Below are positions 21,740 through 31,711 of a stretch of DNA of 64,000 nucleotides, in pieces; position 1 is the first letter of the stretch; each line of letters begins with the position of its first letter. Where the stretch lies: positions 20,889,001 to 20,953,000 of the forward strand of contig JAYKKT010000089.1 in assembly GCA_036023115.1 (NCBI GenBank), given 5' to 3'. The notes beneath the pieces are model-generated. The model saw nothing but the letters and a program-made list of their open reading frames with translations. It was not told where the DNA came from and made no database searches. A program made the translations under genes and the position numbers. The DNA comes from Brasenia schreberi. Its lineage: Eukaryota > Streptophyta > Magnoliopsida > Nymphaeales > Cabombaceae.

Positions 21740-22180
21740 TCTTTCAATTCCACACTCACACACATTGAGCTTTCGCTCTTACACCCAAGACCCTAGTAAG
21801 GGCCTATTGCAATTTCGTTTTGGGGTGTTTAAATTCATGTCGTGTGCGTAGTATTTCAATTCTACACTCACACACATTGAGCTTTCGCTCTTACTCCCAA
21901 GACCTTAGTTAAGGCCATATTGCAATTATATTTGGGTTTCATTTCATGTCGTGTGAGTAGTATTTCAATTCTACACTCACACACATTGAGCTTTTGCTCT
22001 TACTCCCAAGACCTTAGTCAAGGCCTATTGCAATTATATTTGGGTTTCATTTCATGTCGTGTGCGTAGTATTTCAATTATACACTCACACACATTGAGCT
22101 TTCGCTCTTACTCCCAAGACCTTAGTTAAGGCCATATTGCAAGTTATATTTGGGTTTCATTCAAGTCGTGTGAGTTGTCT
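21740..22180 (+). repeat. 107-bp LTR minisatellite in E3 (4 units)
   Basis: Four units with the spacing kept, sharing the CTACACTCACACACATTGAGC variant with L4. Confidence 0.8.
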
Positions 22181-22718
22181 TTCAATATATACACAACACC
22201 CACGCAACACGTTGGCGACCTTCGGGCCCATATATATTATAAGTATTTCCCTTTCGGCTATGTCTTTAAGATTTGGGTTTTAAGGTTTAGTAGTGTGCGT
22301 AGTCTTTACATATATACACGGCATGCACTTGCACTATTGAGCCTTTCCGCTTTTAAGATATAGCCATATTTCCCTTTTGCAATTTACATTATGCAATTTC
22401 CCTTAAGCATTGTCTTTCAATTTCGTGTTTTCTCTTGGAGTTGTGTGAGTTGCATTGCATACTCGCCATACTCGAGCTAGAGTGCATACCTGCATCAAAG
22501 CAAAGCCCAAATCAATCGTGCAAACACGCCAAGACTTAGGCTATTTCGATGCATGCACATCGTGCCTAAGTAGATTAAAATTTGAAAGACTTAGGGTCGT
22601 CCAACCCTTATAAAATCAAAATTGCCCTAGTGCATGGTTTTTAAAAGGTTTTAAAACACTTCTTCATTCAAAATATATTTTGAGTTAAACTTGTTTCGAA
22701 ATGAAGCCTCTAAGTGTA

Positions 22719-22849
22719 CAGACTGACCCTTGCGCATCAGTGCAAGAAGGTCTGCGACGTAAAAATCTCGCTTGCCAACAATCGCCTTTTAAAAGTCAGA
22801 TTATTTCAAAACATACTTTGCTAGTTAAAGTAAACTAGCTGGCACACCC
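22719..22849 (+). promoter_or_regulatory. E3 U5 structured block
   Basis: SL-I loop is ATCA instead of ATCG, arms unchanged. SL-II arms GCTAGTT/AACTAGC differ from GCTAGCT/AGCTAGC on both sides. The echo TGGCACACCC matches the E9 primer binding site. Confidence 0.65.
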
Positions 22850-22923
22850 ATAAAGCGAAGTAGATTGCGAAAAGGTTCACTTCAGGCCTAAGAACCCGTA
22901 AGTGAAAATTTTCGGTGTCTACA

Positions 22924-23025
22924 AACCTTTTCGTGTCTATGCTTGCACGAGCGTGCCAGCTAGCTTACACAAATTAGCGAAGACTTTTTAAACGATTTTC
23001 TGACTTTTGGCGATTGTAGGCAAGT
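22924..23025 (-). mobile_element. LTR 3'-end fragment (minus)
   Basis: AACCTTTTCGTGTCTATG, then GCGTGCCAGCTAGC and GCGATTGTAGGCAAG are the U5 end of a minus-strand LTR, as at 38560-38670. It starts some 47 bases in from the LTR tip and is cut by L4 at 23026. Confidence 0.7.
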
Positions 23026-24253
23026 GTAAACACCCCAAAATCCCACGAATTTCTCAAATAACCTGGTTTTGCAATGCTACCCTAAGGGGCTATTTTGAGT
23101 CTAGAAACCTAGGAGCCTTCCAGGCAACCCTGTACATATGTTTAAACTATATATGTTTTGAAATATATATGATATAGTTTTAAAACCTTTTAAAAGATGT
23201 TTTGAAACCCCACAAAGCAAACTTGGCCTGATGAAAGCAGGACCAGAAGAGCAAAAGAGAGCCCAGAACCGGAGCACATGTCGAGCCCGGCACATCAACT
23301 CTTGTATTAGACTCATCCCCAGAATCTCGAACATCCAAGCCCTCGTTATCAACAAAACTATTTGAAATCATCTCCGGAAGGTAAAAATAGGAGCGGATGA
23401 CAATGTTGGCGAAGACCCAACTCTAGACGAAGTATTGATGCTGTCAGGCCCCGCACAAACCGTTCGTTTCGAACATACCCCGAAGGAGTCAGAAATTCAG
23501 CTTTAGACTGGATCTGGACAATATATATCCAGATCCCAATCCAAACATATATGTGGATTTGGATTCGGATCCAAAGATCCAATCCAATATCCACATCCAG
23601 GGCCCACATCACCTTCTCATAAATGGAGGTGGGGCCCACAAGAAATTCACGTGTAAATCTTGGGTATGAGAGAGAATGGGGAGGATAAGATATGAGTGAA
23701 ATGTGTTAAGCTTGACTTGTGTGTCAAGTTTTGGGTTAATCATGCGGGTTAGCCTAATGAGTGTGGGTTTAAGCTGGTATGCACCTACACCTAACCTAGG
23801 GCTGCACCAACTTGATGCAACTAGGTCCATGGGTAATGCAAAAGGATGATCCTAACCATAATCCTAAGTTAAACCCCCTTTACCTAGCCATTTCCCCCTA
23901 ATCCCAACCTAATCCTAGCCTAATCACCTAACCCACTTCCCTAATCCTAACCTAATCACCTAACCCACTTCCCTAATCCTTCCCTAAACCTAGCCTAATC
24001 CCCCTAACCTCAACCTAATCCTAGCCAAAACACCTAACCCACTCCACTAAACCTCACCCTAAGCCCAACCCACCTAGCTAAGCCCTAAACCACTAAACCA
24101 GCCCACCTAAATCCCTAACACACCATATCCCTAAACCACCTAAGACAAATATCTAGCCCACCTAAATCCCTAGCCCACCACATCCCCAAACCACCACCAC
24201 CATACCCCTAAACCCCCCCCCCAATACCTGCCCAAACCGACCCCACTAAAAAC

Positions 24254-24283
24254 CTATAAACCCCCCCCTTGTGGGCGGGTTTT
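24254..24283 (+). promoter_or_regulatory. L4 TATA box and inverted repeat
   Basis: CTATAAA, then AAACCCCCCCC and GTGGGCGGGTTTT. Confidence 0.6.
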
Positions 24284-25149
24284 GCATGATTTCTTGGGTA
24301 GTCTAGCCCTTCCTCTCCTCTCTCATCCCTTTCTCTCTTCTCTCACCTGCTCCACCTTTGGAACCCGGCCAGCTCCACTCCACGTCACCTCCATCCTCCG
24401 GCCAACTCAACTCCCCGCCACCGGCTGCACCTGCCACCTTCCATTCGGCTACCCCCTTGACACCCGCCACCTTCACCCTTCGGCCAGCCTTCCACTCCGG
24501 TTAGTACCCCATCTCAATGCCACCTTTTCTTCACTCCCCCTCCACTCTTAGCCACCACCATGCCACCCTTTCTCAGCCTAGCCAACACCTCATCCAACTG
24601 GCCACCACCTGCCACCTTCCACCGTTTGGCTAGCATCACCCGACTGCACCACCAGCCCCTCCTTTCCCTTAGACAGCCCCTAGCTAACACCCTCAGTCTT
24701 ACCTCTCCCTAAGACTTGCCCCACGCCTTAGTGACACACCTTAGCTCCCCTTACCTTCCTTAAGCACCCCAACCCCAGCCAAGGCAGCACCCCCATCACT
24801 CGGCTAGCAGCAAGGCACCACCCGCAGCACCTCATCCATCCGGCTAGCACCTTCCTTTGCCGCGCCCACCCAAGGAGCTCCCTCTTGCAGTCCAAGGCGA
24901 CTCACCAGCCCAAGCGCAAGTAAGTCACACCCGGACCAACTATATGTAAGTAACTAACTCGGTCCTTGTTATAGACTTGCTTAAGCTTAATTAAATTTGA
25001 TACGGGGTTGTAATAATGGAGCGTTATCTCCCCCCGCTTGTAATAACGTGGTTTCTGCACACAATTTTGACACATACATGGGCCTAATCAGCCCTTAAGA
25101 TATAGCTATACGTATATAATTTAAGTTGTGTGGGTTTTTGTTTAAGTTG

Positions 25150-25470
25150 TGTGTGTTGTCTTTCAATTTCCACACTCAAACACATTGAGCTTTCACTCTT
25201 ATTTTCAAGACCCTAGTAAGGGCTATGCTACATTTTCCCTTGCGTGTTTAATTTCATGTCGTGTGCGTAGTATTTCAATTCTACACTCACACACATTGAG
25301 CTTTCGCTCTTACTCCCAAGACCTTAGTCAAGGCCTATTGCAATTATATTTGGGTTTCATTTATGTTGTGTGCGTAGTATTTCAATTCTACACTCACACA
25401 CATTGAGCTTTCGCTCTTACTCCCAAGACCTTAGTCAAGGCCATATTGCAATTATATTTGGGTTTCATTT
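25150..25470 (+). repeat. 107-bp LTR minisatellite in L4 (3 units)
   Basis: Three units; the first is of the TTTTCAAGACCCTAGTAAGG type, the other two of the CTCCCAAGACCTTAGTC type. Confidence 0.78.
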
Positions 25471-25993
25471 ACAAGTCGTGTGAGTTGTCTTTCAATATAC
25501 ACACAACACCCACGCACACGTTGGCGACCTTCGGGCCCATATATATTATAAGTATTTCACTTTCGGCTATGTCTTTAAGATTTGGCTTTTAAGGTTCAGC
25601 AGTGTGCGTAGTCTTTACATATATACACGGCACACACTTGCACAATTGAGCCTTTCCACTCTTAAGATATAGCCATATTTCCCTTTTTGCAATTTCCCTT
25701 TTGCAATTTACATTAAGTCATTTCCCTTTCGCATTGTCTTTCAATTCGGGTTTTCCCTTTGGAGTTGCGTGAATTTGCATTGCATATACGCCATACCATG
25801 AGTTAGGACGCATATTGCATCAAAGCAAACCCCACACTCCCGCTCAAAATCGCCCCACTTAGGTCACGTGTGCATACACACGCCTAGTTGGCCCGAAAAG
25901 GGATAAAAAGAAAGACATAGGCACGTGCAAATCCACATGAAATAAAACTTGAAAACCATACAATTCAGCCCGAATCGAACACCTCAAACATTT

Positions 25994-26807
25994 TGTAAAC
26001 ACCCCGAATTTTTCAAAAATCAAAAAACTCCCAAAAACACAAAAAAGCTCGTTTGAGCCAAAACGACAACTTGTTTTAAAATGTGAAAACAGGTACAAAA
26101 GGCAAAAGAAAAGCCTAGGCAAGAAGAGGATTCGAGCCCGGAGTCTCAAAAGCCACCCCCTGTTCAAAAACGGAAGAAAAAAGAGCCCGTTCAGAGAAAA
26201 GCCAGTCAGAAGGGTAAAAATGTAATTTGGGTCAAAGAAAAAAGCACAAAGCAGCTCCAAAATGCAGAAAGAAGCCCAGTACCTGAGGAAGTCGACAGAA
26301 GTCCGAGACACGTCCCGTCAGAATGAAGAACGGAATCCGTGCGGCAATCCGAGTTCGATATCAATAGGACCCGACCAAAAACCAAAACGACGGACCGAAA
26401 CGAACGCCGAAAGGTCCTGAAAAGCAGAACACCGGTTGGAAGAAAGACTTGGGGAAGACCCAGGCCAGAGTTGGGCGTCCGATGAATCGAAGCCCACTTG
26501 AAACTGACAGTGAAAAGTACTAGAAAGGACCAGAAAACCAAGGAGTAGAAGAAAAGTCTGGATTGGATTTGGATCCAAAAATATCCAGATCCAGATCCAA
26601 ATTATGTTTGGATTGGATCTGGATCTCAAAATATCCGAGATCCGAGATCCGAGATCCAAACCCAAATAAATATTTGGACTGGATCTGGATCTCAAAATAT
26701 CTGAGATCCGCGATCCAGATCCACATAGAGTTTGGATTGGATCCGAATAGCCAGACCCAAATCCAAGACCCAATATCCAAGACCCACTTAAAACCTCTAT
26801 AAATAGA
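25994..26807 (+). mobile_element. L5: start of a third LTR type
   Basis: TGTAAACACCCCGAATTTTT shares only the tip with the others. Body is A/G-rich with GGGGAAGACCCAGGCC where the main family has GAAGACCCAACGC. From 26555 to 26770 it is dense in GGATTGGATCTGGATC-like words and their complements (strong foldback). TATA box in a palindrome, CTCTAT-AA-ATAGAG (26795-26808). After that the sequence switches to a minus-strand LTR piece. Open frames on both strands here are side effects of the ATCC/GGAT repeats. Confidence 0.7.
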
Positions 26808-26952
26808 GATGGTTTAAATGGTGGCCGGCTAGGGTAGCTAGGGGATGTTTGGGGAATGGCGAGGGAACTAGCTAGGGTGCTGGGGGAAGGTGGAGTTAAA
26901 GGTTGGTTGAGAGTGGAAGGGGCTGGTCCTAGGGAGCAAAGTAGGGTGGCCG
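26808..26952. repeat. 145-bp direct repeat, copy 1
   Basis: Matches 27241-27385 with one difference (GGGG/GGGA). Confidence 0.93.
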
Positions 26953-27240
26953 GGTTGTCACTAGGGAAAAAGGTAGAGGATTGGGTAGTGTAAGGGGTTA
27001 GGTCTGGCCGAATGGGGAAGGGTGGCGAGAAGGCTGTGTGGGCGAGGTGTTGTGGTGGTATGGGCGGTTGAGAGTGGAGGGGGAGTGAAGAGGAGGTGGA
27101 GTTGGGTTGAGGTACTAACCGGATGGGTGAAGGAGGTTGGTGTCCAAGGAGGGCAGCCGGATGATGGGGAAGATGTCTAAGGAAGAGAGTATGGCTGGCC
27201 GAGTGACTTGGGGACAGTCGGCTATGACTGGCCGACTAGG

Positions 27241-27385
27241 GATGGTTTAAATGGTGGCCGGCTAGGGTAGCTAGGGAATGTTTGGGGAATGGCGAGGGAA
27301 CTAGCTAGGGTGCTGGGGGAAGGTGGAGTTAAAGGTTGGTTGAGAGTGGAAGGGGCTGGTCCTAGGGAGCAAAGTAGGGTGGCCG
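27241..27385. repeat. 145-bp direct repeat, copy 2
   Basis: Ends at the same GGTGGCCG as copy 1, then joins unrelated gag sequence. Confidence 0.93.
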
Positions 27386-27935
27386 AATGCATGATATCAA
27401 GTGCTTCAAATGTCTTAGACGTGGTCACATTGCCTCCTAATGCCTAAACAAGAAGGTGATAGTTTTCATTGGATCTCATGAAGATGTGGAAAGTGAGGAT
27501 GAAAAGAAAACCTTTAGTCCCGATGATGATGAAGAGGCGGACAAAGAATATCGAGATGAAGGAGAACTCTTGGTAGTACACTGGATCCTTAACACCCACA
27601 TGATGCCAAATGCAGAAGAGAGGGAGTTCATGTTCCACTCCCAATGTATAGTCTTTCACAAAGTATGTTCTCTCATCATAGATGACATAAGTTGTGTAAA
27701 TATTGCCTTTATAGAAATGGTAAAAAAACTCAACCTTACACTTATTCCTCATTCCCATCTATATAAGCATTAATGGTTGAGTGACAAGAGTGAAGTCCAA
27801 GTGAACAACCAAGTCAGGATTTTTTTCTCTTGGTAAAAACTATAAGGAAGAAATCATTTATGATATAATTTCGATGGAAGCTTGTCATTTACTATTGGAT
27901 CGGTTGTAGCAATTTGATCGAAAAGCTAGACACCA
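27386..27935 (+). pseudogene. E7: chromovirus-like gag zinc knuckle and protease remnant
   Basis: Starts with a CCHC zinc knuckle (IKCFKCLRRGHIAS, then a stop, then C), a spacer of acidic residues (SPDDDEEADKEYRDEGE), and a retropepsin-like region: FHSQCIVFHKVCSLIIDDIS, where related plant chromovirus proteins have IIDGGS. The part after the stop near 27773 still reads WLSDKSEVQVNNQV, and later ACHLLLDRL where the family has HILLGRPW. This is a different branch from the Tat-type elements. At least three stops, no RT follows, and the active-site Gly is changed. It stops where E8 starts on the other strand. Confidence 0.8.
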
Positions 27936-28641
27936 TGAATTAGACTCTAAACAAGAGGTCTAAGCCATAGGTTTCAGTATTAGGCTTGACCGAAGTGGTC
28001 TTAGGTGGTGGCTCAAGAGGTACGGATGGGGTGTAGCCCAATCCATGTCGGTTTTGGTTAGGTGTAGGTAGGATGGGCTCAAACCTACCTTGGGCTCCTA
28101 GACCTTGGTAAGGTGTGTATCCCATGTTCAATATCATATTCCAAGGCTTCTTGAGTTTTGAAAAGATTTTGTAGAGTGGATGGCCTTGAAATATGGTATC
28201 ATCCATGTCATGGATGTACACACGACTAGGCTTGGATGGGATTTTGTAGGTAGGAGCTAGGGATGGCTTGGGTTTTCCTAGAACACACACGACCCTAGGT
28301 TGGGAAGTTGGGAGTGGCTTGGGCTTCCCCAGGGGCTGAATGGTTCTATGGGGGGACGACTCCATGGTTTTGGGTTTACCTAGGAGGTGGACGACCCCTA
28401 GGTGGTCATCGACTAAGGGAAATTTGGCAAAGGGTGGAAGGGGCCTCTCCACGACCTCTTCATGGGACGGATGACTTAATATGCAAGAAAAATTTTGGAT
28501 TCCCTTAAGTTGGGGATGATCTTCTCTAAGAATCACCACTACTTGGTCTTCCCACGGGATTTTCACACACTTATGAAAGGTGGAAGGAACGGCCCGGAGA
28601 CTATGAATCCATGGCCTTCCTAGTAATAGGTTGAAATGGGG
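27936..28641 (-). pseudogene. E8: C-terminal part of gag-protease ORF1
   Basis: From PHFNLLLGRPW (28641), the protease C-terminal motif, through VKIPWEDQVVVIL and proline-rich linker sequence to a G-patch-like block (MGYTPYQGLGAQGRFEPI, then HGLGY) and the same ORF1 end as E9 and E11 (LDLLFRV, stop at 27940-27942). Open over its whole retained length (208 codons), although clearly more diverged from E9/E11 than they are from each other. Homology ends abruptly at 28641 in mid-protease. Confidence 0.85.
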
Positions 28642-29696
28642 GTTTTGCTTAGGAAATCACAGTAGAGTTAAGTGTGAATTAGTTGGAGCTTATAATCAAG
28701 AGATGCTACATTAATGTAGTATGGATTTCCTAGGTAATCATTTCCTTTAATAATCTATGAGTTTCAGTGGTTGCTTGATAGGAATCCAAGAGCTTGTAGG
28801 GAAAAGTTGGGCATGAAGAGGACATCAAAGATAAATCCCACTCAAATTTTGCCATGTCTAGAGTTAAGAGTCGGCTGAAGGACCCATGACCCTATCAAGG
28901 GATAGTGCTCAGTAATTCTAGATTTAGTGGATCTGTTTTGATGCTTAAGTAGATCCATTAAAATTCGTATTGAGGTCCAGGGTGCATGTTTTGAACTTTA
29001 AAATACACTCATTTTACCTTTTTGTTCTATTAGTTAAGTGGGAGGTGGACTATTTAGTCATGATTATGATGTAGAAAATAGTATTTATTTGATTAACTCA
29101 GTTGAGAGGCCTATTTTGAGCATAAATACCCATTTTCTCAATTAAAAGGCACATATTTGGATTGCATCAAAGAAAGTTACGAATTTCTACTCCTCTTATC
29201 TAAGCCTTTAAGGTTCAATGGTGAGTTCCTAGCTTCCTCTCCTTATCAACAATCCTTATTGTGATGAATTTGAAGCTAGTTAGTATTTTCCCCTCCATTT
29301 CTTACTCTTCATCAAACCCATTTCTTGAGGAATCCCATTTCAATGTGAAGCAAGCACAACATTTGGTGCTTTCATTAAGATTTCATTTAAAAAATCATCA
29401 TTGTGCTTGCTGATACATATTTTGATATCATGAGTGCCTTAACAATAACAATGACAGTTGTATCAACTCAGATGACTCCCCTTCTTGCCCCTTAGGAGTA
29501 TCACTCGATCAGGTTAGACTGCTTGTTGTAGAAAGAAGGCAGGAAGAAAATGTTGCTTAAATAAGACAACTATTGTAAATGATGATACAATTATCAATAC
29601 ACTTGTTCAATTGGGTGAATAATTTGAGCATCCATCTAGTTCCAACTCACCCATTGCAAATTTAGATGACAAAATAGAAGCAAAAGAAGCCCTACT
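28642..29696. other. AT-rich stretch, mostly unassigned
   Basis: No open frame of note. Around 29364-29386 ACATTTGGTGCTTTCATTAA resembles the primer-site region of other plant gypsy elements, with an ATG about 80 bases on (29430) followed by a frame full of stops, so the left part may be a decayed LTR and gag start of a further element on the + strand. I cannot support more than that. Confidence 0.35.
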
Positions 29697-30546
29697 TTAG
29701 ATGTGAATTTTTATTTCAAAACCTATAAAGATTTGAAAAGAAACTCCTGAGACTACGTCGTGTGCGCGAGCATGCTAGTTAGTTTACTCAAACTAACAAA
29801 GATTTATTTTCTAACTTTATTAGACGATTGTGGACAAGTGAGTTCTTATCGACGTAGGCCTTCTTGAACCGATGCTCAAGGATGGCCCCTTTTCTCTCTC
29901 TACCCAAGCCTTTCAAGGGCATTCACGTGAACTTTTGTGGGCCCTTCACCCCCATTTATGGGGAGGTGAAGTGGCCCATGGATACAGATATTGGATTTGG
30001 ATCTTGGGATCCAAATCCAAATACATTTTGGGTTTGGATCTGGATATATATGGTCCAGATCCGATCCAAATTTGATTTTTTGATTCCTTCATGGCGTTTC
30101 GAGCCGAACGGTTTGTGTGGGGCCTAACTTCATCAGTACTCCGTCTTGCGTTGGGCCTTCGCCTACATTGTCGTCCGATCTCCTTCTCACCTTCGGGATT
30201 TCATTTTGATCATCTTTCTGATATTTGGGGCTTGGATGTTTGAGAATTTGGGGATGCTTTTGACATGAGAGTTGATATGCTGGGCTTGATGTATGCTTCG
30301 GGTCCGAGCTCTCCTTTGCCTTTTTGATCCGCTTTTGTCAGGCCAGGAGGCTTTTAGGGCTTCAAAACACTATTTATAGTCTAAAAAGCAATATGTACAG
30401 AGTTTTAAATCATATGTACAGGTTTTCAAATATGTACAGGGTTGTTTGGAAGGCTCCTGGGTTTTCAGACTCAAAATAGCCCTTTGGGGCTGCTTTTGTA
30501 AAACCAGGTATGTTTGAGAAAATCATGGGATTTTGGGGTGTTTACA
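29697..30546 (-). mobile_element. E9 3' LTR, internally deleted and chimeric
   Basis: The right part (29884-30546) matches the start of the E9 5' LTR (40910-41573), including CACGTG and the U3 foldback, and joins the E9 polypurine foldback. The left part (29697-29883) is instead like the U5 end of S1: TTTAGATGTGAATTTTTATT aligns with its tip, and SL-II reads GTTAGTTT/AAACTAAC (29778-29797). The join is at CTCAAGGA/TGGCCCC. Over 2 kb of LTR is missing. Confidence 0.75.
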
Positions 30547-30606
30547 AATGCCCCTCTTTGGCATTATCCAAATAGATTTAGATAATGGCAAAGACGACAA
30601 CACCCC
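30535..30606 (-). promoter_or_regulatory. E9 polypurine tract foldback
   Basis: Read on the minus strand: CTTTGCCATTATCTAAATC pairs with TATTTGGATAATGCCAAAG, then AGAGGGGCATT and the LTR start. It has the A-T pair seen in E2 and also repairs a mismatch present in E1. Confidence 0.68.
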
Positions 30607-31711
30607 TTTTTATGTCTCCCTAGATCTATCCACAAAAATATTGGATCGTCCCAATTTTTGAGCAAAATCTCTCTTTTAAACCTGGTAGGAGGAGATATCA
30701 CGCCAAAGGGGACCTTTCTATGGTTTCTGATCCTAAATGGGGATCATGTTATGCAAGTGTTCGTGTGTGAATATTTACATGCATGACATGGATGAGATGC
30801 CAAGAAGGGCGACCTCCTAGAGACCAGATGGTATGGTCGAACTCTTGAGACTTACGAAGACCTGCTGCTCCAAGTGAGCGGGCCCTATGTTGCTCGATGT
30901 TCGATTTTTTAAAATCTATTTACAAAAGAGAAACTGCTTTTAGCCTTGGTCCTAAGGATCTCGAGCTCTTCGCGTTTGCGTTTGCTTGAGTCTTGACACT
31001 CGCTAATTTAGCGGAGGTTCTATAAGAAAACAAGCCAAATTTCAAAATTCCTACGCCTTATTCAAAACGTCGAATTCTCAAACAAAATGAAATTCAAGTA
31101 AGTAAATCCTATTTTTACTTTAGGATTCCTTGAAATGAACCATGTTTTACTTGGGATAAGTCATAGGGATGGGAAAGAGATACCACGGTCCCTTCTGAAG
31201 CGTCCCGTGGTTTTAGGCATAGAAGGCGGAAAACTGTTCTTCTTGAGCTTTTTGACCTTTTCTTCCTTTTTTTCATAGAGAGTCTTCCTTTGGGAGTATT
31301 TTTTCTTTAATCCCTCTTTTCCATAAAAGAATCGAATTTTGCTTTTGACTCAGGTTTCTTTCTTTGGGAAAGAGATTTTGGCGGGGATTTCTCTTTGTTT
31401 TTGGCCATATTTTCCTTTTGGAAGGAGAAGAGAAGAGGGGAGGACTTATCCCAAGATCATACTCGATCCCTTCCAGATTAGCCTATTTAGAAATAGCACG
31501 TACTACTTGCAAGTATCTTGCTATATTGAACTAGGCCTTTCTTTGTAAGAGAAAGGATTTTAAAATGTAACCACGTATTTGGAAAGCTCCACTCTTTCAC
31601 AAGCATGAATTCTCTCGCTTAGGGTCATACAATTCGCTTTTGAACCTTACTTTCGAGGTTTCAATGCAACTATCCCTAAGAATTTTTGAAAATAGAAATT
31701 TAACCCAAACC
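30607..31711 (-). other. E9 3' untranslated segment
   Basis: Counterpart of 2821-3927. Alignable throughout with E1 but with many substitutions. No reading frame retained. Confidence 0.78.

Larger units (their letters stand above)
21423..22923 (+). mobile_element. E3 LTR, 3' part
   Basis: Starts in mid-LTR at CTGCCCAAGG, just after the E2 insertion, and runs through GTAAGT (21482-21487), paired TTGTA(A/G)TAA motifs, four minisatellite units (21740-22180) and U5 to TCTACA at 22923. SL-I 22719-22754 is complete. SL-II 22820-22839 has GCTAGTT/AACTAGC, a compensatory variant; echo TGGCACACCC 22840-22849. The LTR start is expected left of the window, before E2 and E1. Confidence 0.82.
23026..25993 (+). 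mobile_element. L4: LTR, 3' end missing
   Basis: TGTAAACACCCC at 23026. GTGGGGCCCAC 23629-23639 with CACGTG 23648-23653; CTATAAAC 24254-24261 plus inverted repeat; GTAAGT at 24920 and 24946 (two in tandem); three minisatellite units (25150-25470). It stops at CACCTCAAACATTTT, some 250 bases before the expected U5 end, where L5 begins. No internal region adjoins it. Confidence 0.85.
26808..27385 (-). mobile_element. L6: permuted LTR piece
   Basis: Minus-strand LTR sequence collinear in part with 42950-43330 of L10. The 145 bases 26808-26952 return at 27241-27385. Order is X-Y1-Y2-X, where L10 shows Y2-X-Y1: the join of Y1 and Y2 is near 27163. Followed abruptly by gag sequence of another element. 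Confidence 0.7.

Noticed and set aside
26520..26802. Frames rich in Asp, Ile, Trp and Ser on both strands
   Set aside because: They translate the GGATTTGGAT/ATCCAAATCC foldback of L5; similar false frames arise at 12320-12670 and 18471-18851.
28308..28508. Plus-strand frame with Gly/Trp-rich product
   Set aside because: Antisense to the proline-rich linker of the E8 ORF1 remnant.
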